From NCBI GenBank assembly GCA_946807835.1, contig CAMPEX010000001.1:5967001-6031000 (forward strand): a stretch of DNA of 64,000 nt. The letters are read 5' to 3'. The notes below the pieces were generated by a model. That model had not been told where the DNA came from and did not search any database. It saw nothing but the letters and a program-made list of their open reading frames with translations. The stretch is from Ailanthus altissimus (Eukaryota > Streptophyta > Magnoliopsida > Sapindales > Simaroubaceae). This document shows, one piece after another, positions 1 to 12,500 of this stretch (positions are counted from its first letter, which is position 1; each line of letters begins with the position of its first letter). A program made the translations under genes and the position numbers.

Positions 1-1601
1 CTCTAATAGATATCCTATAAAGCTGTAAATTAAGGGTTTTTCGAGTTGAGTAGTATTTGTAGTCCTTTGACCTGAGTGTTACGGTAGGCTTGTGAGTAAT
101 CCATCATATTTTTATGGTCTGACAGGCGGGTGTCGCTGGGTATGGTCCAATGCTCATAGAGTTCGGTGTACATAGATATGGGATCCATCAACTCATTTGC
201 GTGAGTAATATATCCTAATGCTCTAAGATTATATTTCAGAAAGTCTTATGACCATAAGCAGTAAGTCCCGCGAAAAAAGTTTAACCCTAAGGATAAATAA
301 TATCACAAATGTGTTTGGGAATATTATTTATTGAAATACAATATAAAGATAAGCTTTCGATCGAGCATATAGAGATTTGACGGTGTTGATCTATATTTTC
401 GCTCTACTTGGATATAAATAATTGAGGGATTATATGAATATGTTATAACCTTAATTTGTATGGTCTAATGCTCCGCTTTGTAATATTCATAACGTGTGTG
501 TGAGACATCATTCACGGATGTATGAAGGAGTTCCATATGAAAATTTGGGTGTGGACCTAAAGAGTCTCACAATATGAAGTGTACTCATTGTGCACTGTGA
601 CATCATTATGGATTGAACAGTTCCATCATAGAAATTCCAATAAACTGAAAATATATTTCAGGGTTCCTCGAGTTGTGCACTTGTCTAGACTTAATTGTTA
701 AGTACATCACTTAATTAGTTTACAAGAGTTATTAACTAATTAGATGTTAATAAGTGACACAATTTTGTTCTATGAATTGTTTCACCATGAATTCACCTAT
801 TAACCATGTTAATAAAATCAAATAAGGTAAATATTAATTATTCAAGTAGTTTTTGAATAATTAAATAAATTTTATTTAAATACATAAAATATAATTTTTA
901 TTAATTTGTTATTTTATCCCTAAGTCGAAGACATATCTAATTTGAGAAATATAAATTAAATTAAGTGGAGCACCATTTTGTAGAATTAATGGTCAATTTT
1001 ATTAGACCATTAAAAATGGCCACCAAAAACTATTTTTGATTGTTGGTCACTTTACCTATTTTTGGTGGAGTACTTGTGAAGTTGTTAGAGCATCAAAAAT
1101 GGGGTGAATTCTTTTCGATTAATAAGGGTGAAGCAAAAATTCGTGCAAGGGGAGAGGGCATTAAAGAGAGTTTTTTTTTTTAGAGTTTTCTTTGAACAAA
1201 GAAAACTAGAGAGAAAGAAAAATAAATTCTTCTTATTTTTCTTTTAAGAAACAAAACCTTATTGCTGAAAATTTAATAATTGCTGCTATTCTAGCTTCAC
1301 AATTTCACCGGATTATGGTGAACTAGAATTAAACAATAGTGCACTTCAAGGTGGGCTCATAGATTTCAATTCTAAATTTTTCTTAGCTCAAAGTTAGAGC
1401 TAAGAAAAATTTATAATTGAAATCTTCATCGAAAGTCATCAATGATATATTTCTATAATCTTAAGTTGTTAATGATTTAAGTTATATGTGTATATGTTGA
1501 TTACGTGCTTAATTCGGCTGTGAAATTTGTGTATGATATATGTGTATAGTTTTTTCAACATGTACACAATCACATGCATACACCCTAAAACACGTTAACA
1601 T
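1..1601 (+). repeat. Copia-type LTR, partial copy A
   Basis: This stretch aligns by eye, block after block, with the two LTRs at 23754-26250 and 29299-32514. Shared landmarks are the 'cctttgacctgag' region, the block around 'tggtctgac', and the closing 'acaccctaaaa' segment. It starts at the window edge, so its 5' end is not visible. It ends near 1601 without a recognisable primer-binding site after it. It is therefore a solo or truncated LTR of the same family, in the same orientation as the other two. Confidence 0.75.
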
Positions 1602-2338
1602 ATAGGATATGAACAATATATCTATTTGTATAACCCTTTTTGGGGTAAAGCCTAAAAGTAAATCTATAATGATTTAGTCCTAAAGTAAATAATATCATAC
1701 TAATGTAAAGATATGTGTAGTTCATTTGTCCTTATTATCACGAACCGGCGCATGCCATTGACTCAAAATGGCATTAACCCAAAAGACTATCCTATTAGGT
1801 AATACTGCTTACTTGCCCATATATATTCAAGATCCACCGAATTTTTTTTCAATGTGAAACATGATATTCTTCCACACTCAATCAAGTTATGCCTTTATCA
1901 TGATCTGGCCTAAACTCATGGCCAACTTGACTAGTATTTCTCATATCTCCAAAGCTGGGGATCCATTACCCACGTGACAATTCCAATTAGAGCTCAAGAC
2001 ATAAGATTTTTATGGCCCATCTAGCCTGTATTGCCTATCCTCTCAAAGGCATGAAAGACTTATATCTCACATGACAATATCTATTAAGGCGATTTTAAAG
2101 GCACATATGCAAATAAGAATTTAGGCTTGTTTTAGTATCACTTGATACAAGCCGAACATTTACTGTTGATTCAAAAAATCACTTACCCTGTTACCCTGTT
2201 GTGCCAAAAGGAACTAGAAGCTTACTTTGCTGTTAATCTGCTAGCCATCACCTATTAAATAATACTACCTACTTACTCATATATTCTCGAGATCCACCTA
2301 ATTTTATTCAATATGAATGTGGTGCTACATATAAATTA
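1602..2338. other. Intergenic stretch with a short direct repeat
   Basis: No gene is visible. A segment of about 65 bases around 1790-1855 recurs at about 2251-2315; both contain 'cctatta', then an 'aatact' and 'tacttac/g' series and 'gatccacc' followed by a run of T. This is probably old transposon debris. Confidence 0.4.
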
Positions 2339-3281
2339 ATAATGTCAATAGCCCTTCAATCCACTGTCGGTGACATTGTTCGTTTCTTTTTCCTTATTTT
2401 TTTATTTTTATTTTCTATTTTTTTAATTTTTAAATTAATTGACAAATGTTTTGTAAGGTTGATGTACCAGGTTGCCCTTGTACCCAAGCAAACTAATAAA
2501 CTTTGATAATGGATGTAGTCTCAATAGATGTTTATAAAATTATGAGGCTTTTATTGTTTCTTTTACAGTTTTTAGGGAGTTTGGATGTCCTTTTTTTAAT
2601 TTTTAAAATAAAGAAATATATTTATTTTAATTAATTATTAAAATATGTAAAATACTACTATCATCTTCACTTGCATAAGTCTATTTATTTACTGAATGAA
2701 TCTAGCATTTTTATGTTTAAAATAAATTAATATTATTTATTTTAATTGATTATTGAAACTTATAAAACAATACTATACATTTTAATCTAAGCCCTTCCTA
2801 TAAGTGTATTCAGTTAATGAATTTATTTAAGTTTTTTGCATTTTTAGTAAAAATAATAGTAATTTATCTTTTTTAATTCATAATCTACACCTCTAAACTT
2901 TAGAAAAGTTGCATATACTCTCATGATACTAAGTCTACTGACGGATTCATCACCACTCACAAAGTTAGGGTATTTGTCATGATTTAGATATATTTAGACT
3001 AATTTAGTTTTTCTCAAAACATTAGAGGGGTATATGTAAAAACCTCCAAAGGAAAAGAATGAAACATAATTTTTATCGTCTGATCCCCCAATTTACTTTG
3101 ATAACACCATAGGCTCAAAAATTAAACTCAATTCATGGGGTTGCTAAAATTTGTGTGCTTCTGATAAATAAATGTGATGTTTCAATTTCCTCATTGAATA
3201 CCCTGCGTCATTTCAAACTCTCTTCTTTTTACATCCAACACCAACACCAACATCGAACCCTCTCATTTTTCCTTATTCTTG
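2339..3281 (+). repeat. Upstream copy of the OSC promoter/5'UTR region
   Basis: This segment is homologous by eye to 4339-5568. Shared landmarks in the same order are 'ctgtcggtgacattg', 'taataaactttgataatgg', 'ctctaaactttagaaaag', 'aaaacctccaaaggaaaag', 'gatgtttca' and the closing 'ccttattcttg'. Homology stops about 18 bases before the 5'UTR donor site of the intact gene. Everything downstream (UTR intron and coding exons) is absent here and replaced by a copia LTR remnant. It is either a promoter duplication or what is left of a second OSC gene. Confidence 0.7.
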
Positions 3282-3944
3282 ATTAGGTCTTGGCATTGCA
3301 ATGCCATATTGAATTGCACCGATGCAACTTCAAATGGCACCGGTGTTGTGGTGCCCACTTTCAAAAAAGTTACAGATTTTGAATATTTTGTGCGTTCGAG
3401 TCAATTTTAAATTTTTCCTTTAACGTGAACTTCTATTTCAATAAGAAATAAAGTTTCCAAGAATGAATTAGAGTATATATAAGCCCTTGTCAAATCTTTT
3501 AGATTAAGTATGTGTAAAAAGAGCATCAAAAAGTGCATCAAAGCATCAATAAGAGAGAGAATAGAGAGCTTAGGTAGCTCTAGGATGCTGAATGCACAAC
3601 AAAAAGTGCCATAGGATTGCTTAAATGCTTAGTGTACAAGAGAGCACTGATAGATTTTTGTGATAGCTCGTCTGTTGATATATTCATTGAGAGTCTCTTG
3701 TTTTAGATCTTTGTAAACTGAATAAAAGAAGGTAGGATCCCATGATTTATCGTGGATGTAGACAATTGTTACCAAATCACGTATATCTTTGTGTCGTGTG
3801 TGTATGATTGTTTATTTTTTTAATTCTTGTTTTACTTCTAGGTGAAGTCTTCTGCACGCGCTTATGGTTTTAGGATGTTAAATATCAGTCTAATAAGTAT
3901 TAAGACACGTACAAATTCTAAGTGGTATCAAAGGCTGAAGTTAT
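3282..3944 (+). mobile_element. Copia LTR remnant with primer-binding site
   Basis: The segment separates the two OSC upstream copies. It contains a TATA-like 'gtatatataagc' near 3472. It ends in 'acgtaca' at 3913, followed after nine bases by 'tggtatcaaaggc' (3923-3935), close to the initiator tRNA-Met primer-binding site TGGTATCAGAGC of copia elements. No pol sequence follows, so this is a 3'-truncated element. It is not of the same family as the LTR at 1-1601. Confidence 0.6.
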
Positions 3945-4338
3945 TACCTAAGTAGTATCAAATTGAGAGCATAGGTTGATTCCCTAATAATATCAGCTTA
4001 ATCCCTATTTGTTTTTATTGATATTCAATTAGTTCCTATAGGAATATTTTTAGTTACTTTTTCTTATCATTTTCATCCCTAAAATATGACTATTTTTATT
4101 TTTATAGGGACTAATTGAGTACATATAAAAAAAATAACAACTAAGTTAATACATATCAATTAAATTAGGGATAAAATTAGTATTTTCCCTACATTTAGTG
4201 TATTAAGTTTTTAAGAGTTTTTTTAATATATATTTTAATGAATTATATAATAATTTTATTATGTTGAACTTTTGATCCTCCTTTAACTTCACTAGTCATT
4301 GTCATTCTACATGATAGAGATGGTGGTATATCATAATG
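3945..4338. other. AT-rich stretch without a gene
   Basis: Only low-complexity AT-rich sequence is visible. It may be leader sequence of the truncated copia element just upstream. Confidence 0.4.
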
Positions 4339-5568
4339 GTGCCTTTGTTGAAGATGACATATCATGTATCAATGGCTCTTCAATCTACTGTCGGTGACAT
4401 TGTCTGTGTTTATTTTCTCTTATTTCTTTTTCATTTTCTATTTTTTTAATTTGTAAATTAATTGAAAAATGTTTTGATGTCAAAAATGTCAAGATGTTGC
4501 ACGTGTCTTTGTAAGGTTAATGTACCACATTGCTTTTGTGCCCATCCAAACTAATAAACTTTGATAATGGATGTAGTAGATCTCTTCAGGTAATTATGAA
4601 ATTATGGAGCTCTTATTGTTTCTTTTATTATTTTCAAGGAGTTTGGGTGTCCTTTTCTCTAATTTTATTTAATTTTTAAAATACAAAGAATATATTTTAT
4701 TAATTAATTACTATAATTTGTAAAATACTACTATCCATCTTCACTCAAACCCTTGTATAAGTTTATTTAGTTACTGAATTTATTTAAGTTTTTTACTTTT
4801 TAGTAAAAGTAATAGTAATATATATTTTTTTAATCATGATATATACCTCTAAACTTTAGAAAAGTTGCATATACCTTCACGATACTGGCGGGTTCATGAC
4901 CACTCACAGTCACAAAGTTGGTGGTATCTGTCACGATTTTGATGTACTTGGATTAATTTAGTTTATGTCAAAACTTCAGGGGTTTATGTAAAAACCTCCA
5001 AAGGAAAAGAATGAAACATAATTTTTGTCGGCTGATCGCCAATTTACTTTGTAACATCATAGACTTTTTTTCTAAGAAATTCAACTTAATTTATGGGTGT
5101 CAAAATTTGTGTGCTGAAATTTTTTTAAAAAAATGTGTTAAATGTTTCAAATTATATTTTAAAATTTGAATTCTAAATTATAGTGTTAAATATAATTATT
5201 AAGTAATAAAATATTATAAATTTTAAAATTATTTTTAAAATTATTTTCTCATTCAATAATTATCTAAACACATAATTTAAAATAAAAAATTTTAAAATAC
5301 TATTTAGATACCTGCCATTATTCATAAATTAAATGCTAGGACGATTAAGTAATAATTTATCACCTCCGGAGTCAAGGGTAGGCCAAAATAAACAAAAGAC
5401 ATTTTATTTCTCTATCAACGCTCACCACTAGCTGTATCCACTACAATTTTACCTATAAATATGATGTTTCAGTTTCCTCGTAGAACGCACAGCATAGTTT
5501 CAAAACACTGTTCCTTTTGCAGCCAACACCCCCATCAACCCCATCCCCCTCCTCTTTCCTTATTCTTG
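4339..5568 (+). repeat. Downstream copy of the OSC promoter region (in use)
   Basis: This is the second copy of the repeat described at 2339-3281 and directly precedes the intact OSC gene. It carries about 250 bases of extra AT-rich sequence around 5115-5370 that the upstream copy lacks, so the two have diverged by indels. It holds the probable core promoter and the start of the 5'UTR. Confidence 0.7.
5454..5460 (+). promoter_or_regulatory. Probable TATA box of the OSC gene
   Basis: The sequence reads TATAAAT, preceded by 'acc'. A start site about 30 bases on would give a 5'UTR exon of roughly 100 bases up to the donor at 5586. The corresponding place in the upstream copy reads 'gataaataaat', so the TATA is weaker there. 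This is inferred from position and sequence only. Confidence 0.45.
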
Positions 5569-6583
5569 TCAACTGATTCTAAATCGTAAGTTTTTGGATT
5601 AATTCTAGCTTTATTTTGCATTCCTGCAGTGCTTAAACTTGTAATCTTTATTGTTTTTTCCCCTCTCTTCTCATTTATTGTCTTTCGCCGTGCTTAATTT
5701 ATATCAAAGACTGTGTTCCAGCTTTATTATTATAAGCATATTCTTTTGTCTAAATTACTTCTTCAAATTGTAAAACCAAAAGTATTTCGATTCTTTCGGA
5801 ATATTCAATAAACCAGTTTCTTGTTTTTTTTTTCTTTTGGCTAGTATTTACCTTTGATTTCTTTGAAATAGAGTTCATGCCATCTGAATGTTGTTCGTCT
5901 TTAGGTTATTTTAGTTATTACTCATTCTCATAAAAGCATATTCACAGTTATTATTTTTTAATGATTTTTTGTCATCGTCTACAGCGTATATGATGCAGAT
6001 AATGATTCTTGTTGTAAGGATTCCTGTATGTATTCTCAATGTTATAAACGAGCTCTTCGTAGTTATATATATATATATATACATATGCTGTGGTTTCATC
6101 GGTTCTTTTCCAAGGATTTCGTTAAGTTTGATTATGATTTTTTTTTATAAAACTAGTTCGTTAGGTTTAATCGGTAGAAGCTCATGCGTCTCCCATAGAA
6201 CGAATCTATTTCGTGATTTGATCCCACAGCTAATAATGGGATATACGTTTCCAGAGCAACAAAGTAATAATGAATAATGAATAATGAAAGAAGCAGCTCT
6301 CCGGTTACGTAACCTACGTTTTCTATATTTTTATCTAGCTCTTTGCTGTCAGAAAACCAAAAATAAAATAAAGATTCTATTTTTTCTGAGCCAAAGAATA
6401 TAAAATATTATTGTTTTTCTTTTAAATGAATTAAATAAACTTGTAGGAATAAACCCTTCTATTGCAGAATGAAGAATCTTTATCTGTAAAATGTTCATGG
6501 GATTGACCCATATTTTAGTCGAATATCTATACCAATAATTTTGGTTCAAATGGATGTAAACAGAAGGGAGAGAGTGATATATT
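5485..6583 (+). other. OSC 5'UTR, interrupted by an intron
   Basis: A good donor (cg^gtaag-type, GT at 5586-5587) and an acceptor (aacag at 6559-6563) frame an intron of about 978 bases. It ends 20 bases before the ATG. Homology with the duplicated upstream copy stops just short of the donor, which supports 5485-5585 as a UTR exon. The intron contains a (TA)n run near 6066-6082. The exact transcription start is a guess. Confidence 0.5.
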
Positions 6584-9500
6584 ATGTGGAGGCTGAAGAT
6601 TGCAGAGGGTGACAAAAATAGCCCATACATTTTTACAACAAATAATTTTGTGGGAAGGCAAATATGGGAATTTGATCCAAATTATGCTGCCACACCGGAG
6701 GAGCTAGCTGAAGTTGAAGAAGCTCGCCAGAATTTTCACAGAAATCGCCACAAGGTCAAGCCTGCCAGCGATCTTATTTGGCGCCTACAGGTACTTATGC
6801 AAAAAAATTTCCAAACTCTCTTTCCCTTTTTCTTCTTTGTAAAAAAAATTATCAGTTTACCTTCAATAGAATCCCATTGCTAGCATCCAAGTAATTTTAT
6901 AATAGTTAAAAAAAAAAGTAATACAACTTTTTTCAGAAAAAAATTGATGGGGTAAGTTGTAAGTAATTATAAGTTGGTAATATACCTCTTCTAAGTTGTA
7001 AATAATTATAAAAGTGGTTAGCACGTAGGTTTCACTATTGAGTATCCTTGGATGGCAATGATGCAAAAGTGGTGAGGCATGTGTATTAAGGCACGAGGAT
7101 CACGTGTTTTACATTCCGTTTTGTTTCAGTCATTCAATAAAATTTAGTTAAATAAATTATTATTGTTAGTTGTTATTTTTCATGAAAAGATTTCATTAAT
7201 TAATCTTATTTGACAGCAGGATGAAATAAGTTTTATTTCATTTAACATATAAAAATTATTGCTGCAATTGGGACTGCTTATTTTTAAAGAAAAAGTACAT
7301 CCCATTTCACGGATTTTAGTTTTTATATAGGAAAATTGCCACTTCTCTTTGTTATATTTTATATTTAATATTACCTTTCTATTTGTTTTTTTTTTTGTAT
7401 TACCCCATTATCCTTACTGTGAGAAACATTCTTCAAATATTATATTTTTTGTTCATTTATTATTTTGCTCTTGATGTGGCAAATGAGATTGAAAATTATA
7501 AAATAATTTAAATGTAATATTTATCATAAAAATATATCACTTTTAATAGTTTAATTATTGGGTTAAATATAAAATAATATTTAATATGAAAATGATAAAT
7601 AAAAAAATCCATACTCATAATATATTTTTATCAAACATAAAATTTAAAAAAAAATATTTAAGTCCTAATAAATTATATTTGTGTAGATTTTTAAAAAATT
7701 ACAAAAATATTAAAAGCCAAAACACACTAAAAGATAAAAATACACTACAGTATGTTTATTGCTATATTTGATAATTATGGGTATTATGTGTGAAACGATT
7801 AATTTAACAGAAAAATATGATTATGTTTCCTCAAACAAATGCAGTTTCTTAGAAAGAAAAAATTCAAGCAAACAATCCCCCCAGTAAAGGTTAAGGATGA
7901 GGAAGAGATCACATATGAAACCGCGACCAAGGCGGTGAAGAGGGCTGCTAGATATTTTTCAGCCATACAGGCTAGCGATGGCCATTGGCCTGCTGAAAAT
8001 GCTGGCCCTATGTACTTCCTTCCTCCATTTGTGAGTATTTTATTTAATTTAACCCTTTTAAGCTTCACATTATTGAAACAAATCGTATTACGATTGTACA
8101 TAATTAATTTGAAAATCTTCAGGTCTTCTGCCTGTACATTACAGGGCATCTTGATACCGTATTTACAGCTGAGCACAAAAAAGAAATCCTTCGCTATTTG
8201 TATAATCATCAGGTGCTGGCTTGGCTTTACGATTATGTGCTATTTGAGCTTAAACTTTTTTTATTTTTTTTATTAATAATATACATCAATGTCAAGAAAT
8301 ATTTGTGTTGCAGCATGAAGATGGTGGATGGGGAATCCACATTGAAGGCCCCAGCAGCATGTTTGGTACGGTTTACAGCTACATTACTATGCGTTTACTT
8401 GGATTAGGACCCATTGATGGTGAAAACAATGCTTGTGCAAGAGCACGAAAATGGATTCACGACAATGGTGGTGTCACATACATACCCTCTTGGGGAAAGA
8501 ATTGGCTCTCGGTATGATCAGTTTACATACGCAAAAGGTTTTATGATAAAAAATTTAGCATATTATAGTAATGAGAAACTATATATGATCATGTATATAT
8601 AAGTTTGTAACCTTTGTTTTATTTATGTTGTTCCTTTGTTATAGATACTTGGATTGTTTGAATGGGCTGGAACCCACCCAATGCCCCCTGAATTCTGGTT
8701 GCTCCCTTCTTGTTTTCCATTGCATCCAGGTTTTGTAAAATTTTCTACACAATAACTTTTACATACATTTTTAGCTTTATATAGTAAATATTCAATGGGA
8801 TCTTATAATTCTAACCAAGTTTTGTAACAAGGAACTCAAACAAGATTATCATATTCTCTCCTCCTTTTTGCACTCAAATGTTCATAATACTTGCTTTGAG
8901 TTCTGTTTTATGCTCCTTTTTAACTTTGTTTTTTAAAATCTTCTTTTACCATTATTGCAGCACAAATGTGGTGCTATTGCCGGCTTGTTTACATGCCCTT
9001 GTCTTATTTGTATGGGAAAAGATTTGTTGGTCCAATCACTCCACTTATTCAACAATTGAGGAAAGAACTTCACACTCAGCCTTACAATGAAATAAATTGG
9101 AGGAGAGTTCGTCATTTATGCGCAAAGGTAAAATTTCACATTTCGATTAATGGGCATTAATGTTTTATTCTAATCAACTATTATTAATTAACTATGCTAA
9201 TTTGTTACTGCAGCCGGATCTCTACTATCCCCACACTGTGGTACAGAACATACTTTGGGATGGTATGTACATGGCAACAGAGCCTCTCCTAACTCGATGG
9301 CCTTTGAACAAGTATCTTAGACAGAAGGCTTTAAAAGAAACGATGAAGATCATTCATTATGAAGACCAAAGTAGTCGATACATTACCATAGGGAGCGTAG
9401 AAAAGGTATATATACTTTTACAACTTAACTCAGAAAAGAAAAGAAAATAAGAATTATTATTCAAACATACACGTAGGCATGATCCATTTGACATCCAGAT

Positions 9501-12500
9501 GCCTCTTGAATTGAACAGCCTTTATGTATGCTTGCTTGTTGGATCGAAGATTCGGATGGTGTTGCCTTTAAGAATCATCTTGCTAGACTTTCAGATTACA
9601 TCTGGCTTGGAGAAGATGGAATGAAAGTTCAGGTTAGTACCCTATTAACTATAATAGTTTCAAAAATATTAGTTTTTTCTTTTTTAAAAACTTTTTTCCG
9701 CTTCTATCTTGTAAGACGTATAAGTTAATTTGTTACTCCCATCCTTTCGCAGACTTTTGGCAGTCAAACATGGGATACTGCTCTCGGTCTTCAAGCCTTG
9801 CTTGCTTGCAATCTCGTCGATGAAATTGCACCGACGCTTGCAAAAGGACACGACTACTTAAAGAAATCTCAGGTTTCATATTAAAGTTCAACAAGCATTA
9901 GTTTTCACTGATAGCATACAATTGTTTTTTATATTCAATTTCCCTCTGCCTTCCACCAATACTTTGCATGTGAAAATATTGAAGGTGAGGGATAATCCAA
10001 TAGGCGACTATACAAGCAATTTCCGTCACTTCTCTAAAGGAGCGTGGACTTTCTCTGATCAAGATCATGGATGGCAAGTTTCGGACAGTACAGCAGAGAG
10101 TTTGAAGGTGAGTAAATTCTTTTGAAAACTTCAAACAAGTTCAGAGAAAAACCTTATCAACAGTATTAAAGTTCCTAACAAAATTTTCCTGTATTTTCAG
10201 TGTGTCCTACATTTCTCAATGATGCCACCTGAAATCGTTGGCGAAAAAATCGATCCTAAGAAGTTATACGATACTGTCAATTTCCTACTCTCTCTTCAGG
10301 TAAGGTTTAAATTGCACAAGAATAATGTTTCATTCAATTCACCCATTCTGGCAAATCATTGTTCCAAAACATAGCTTACTTCAGCCCTCTTATAAATTTG
10401 TTGATACCGACTCAGAAATTGTATAATGGGCTCATTCATTTAATGGACCAGACCAAATCAGTGTTATATCTGATTTAATAGTTTGATAATATAAGAAATT
10501 TTACCTTATTAGGATTCTTATCCTTTTAGGATTAAATTTACAATAAGACTTTACAGCCTATGAAAAGGCTTGTTTCTTTCATTTATGGATCATCAACTAT
10601 CCATTCAACACATAATACATTATAACCTCTTTAGCTTTTTCTTTAATTTTTATTCTCGTTTTTGTCATTCAACCACGGATATACATCCTTACTTGTTGAA
10701 ATCTATAGCCTTACTATATAGCTTTGCTTGTTCTTCTTAATGAAGTACCCAAGTTCTACAATACGCTTGCTATCACATAGCCTAGGTTTAACTTGAACCT
10801 TGCTTGCTATCAACCAAATTTGGCTTAACTTTATTTGGTGAACCTCCAGTCTTAATTTCTTGCAATTCTAAGACTCACATTGATCTAGCAGGGCACTAGA
10901 CATACACAAATTTTGTCGCCTAAATTTTATTTGACGAACATCGTTTTGGCACACTTAATGGGACCCCTTTTTGTATGCCAGTAAAAACAAGATCGATGAC
11001 GAAAAATAATAAGCCTGGGAACAATGCCTTTGAACCATCTAACATGGCTACACCTCATCTACAGGTTAAGGATTCAGTAGACCCAGCTTTAGACGGAGCA
11101 AGTCTACCTTATGCCGAAGAAGACTTACTAAATCACCAACTGGAGGAGATTCATAAAGATGCTCTTCCATCCCCTAGGCCGTTCACCATGGCCGGTGTAT
11201 AAGGATTGGTTTCCCAGATTGCCCTAGAAAACCAATAACTAGGCACATTACTAACCAATCAGATGGTCGTAGTTTTTCGACCATTGATAGAAGATAATCA
11301 AAATATAAGTTGGAGTAATCTGGAAGACTTGGAGTCAATAAGGTAAAATCAAACAAAGTTGACAGCTCTTCTCTAAGGTCGAGTGAATCCTGAACTTCAA
11401 GAACCTCAGTGGTGACAGAGTTATAGTCAAGCCAATCCACCATATAGTTCGATCAGTATTCTCAAGCGACCAGAGAGAATGGACTCCACTAACTCATAAG
11501 TCTACCAAAATTAGCCAAGTCAAATTTTTAGCTATGACCAAGCAAGTAACATGATCAACCTGGGAAGTTTACACCAACCAACTTCCTAAGTCCATGAATA
11601 GGTCTATTAAACTCAACTTTGGCCGATCCAATTTGGTTTTATGGAGCCTGTTCGGCCAACCAGTGGTTTGAGACAACTTGAAATTAATAGGAATATATTG
11701 GCAAAAGCCGAAACATGGGGGTTAACTTAAAGCTGATGGCTCGCCCATCTTATAGAAAGTCTTATCCCTACAACATTGATTCTTTGCTCCCTTTCTAAAG
11801 GGGTATAAAATTCTTGAATTCTTTTTATTGTTGGGTGAAGAGAATATAACCATATTTGAGCACATCTCAAGGTTTACAGTGCAATACGGGGAGGCCAGTT
11901 TATAGTTATTCTAGAAGCTAAGACTATTCAATAGCTCATTAACCAATGAGGCTTTCACTTGTTATACCAACCTAATACTTGAATTGATTACCAGTTATGA
12001 GCAGATGGAAGAGAAGTTCCATGCTGAATTCTACAGGCTACCCCCAAAAGTCACTCTAGTCGATCTAGCTAGGGTAATGTAAATGTCGGATGAGTCAAAC
12101 GTAAAATATACCAACTGATTTAGGGAACTTAATGTCAAACTCAAATCATTGAAATCGATTGTGTCCCTATGATAGTCAAGGGGATGTCTTTCGCCATGAG
12201 AAGTATTTTTAAGGGCATCGTTCAAGGGTATGATGAGTTAGCTATGAGAACGGCCAGTTACGAGCGACTTCTGATAGAGAAAGATAAAAAGCGAGCATCC
12301 TCTAAAGAGATCTATTACAAGAATCAGCTAGAGGTCACTATAATACAAGCGGACTCAAATAGTGATTTTGATTCATCAGATTTTAAGAAAAAAGTCTGTC
12401 TAGCTAAAGTAGTGAAATGAGGACCATACAAATGCCTAGTGCTGAAGAAGGCGACTCTTGGGAAAGAAAAGAAGAAATTCAGTAAAAATACCTAGCTCGC

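Noticed and set aside
5911..6277. Overlapping open frames on both strands (62 and 102 codons) just upstream of the OSC start
   Set aside because: They lie inside the predicted 5'UTR intron, run through a (TA)n microsatellite, overlap each other on opposite strands and resemble no protein family.
7799..8209. 136-codon minus-strand frame opposite OSC exons 2-3
   Set aside because: It is a shadow of conserved coding sequence; no independent support.
7839..8276. 145-codon open frame at the second OSC exon read as a separate gene
   Set aside because: Only 7845-8030 matches the OSC; the rest is read-through of intron 2 beyond a good donor at 8031.
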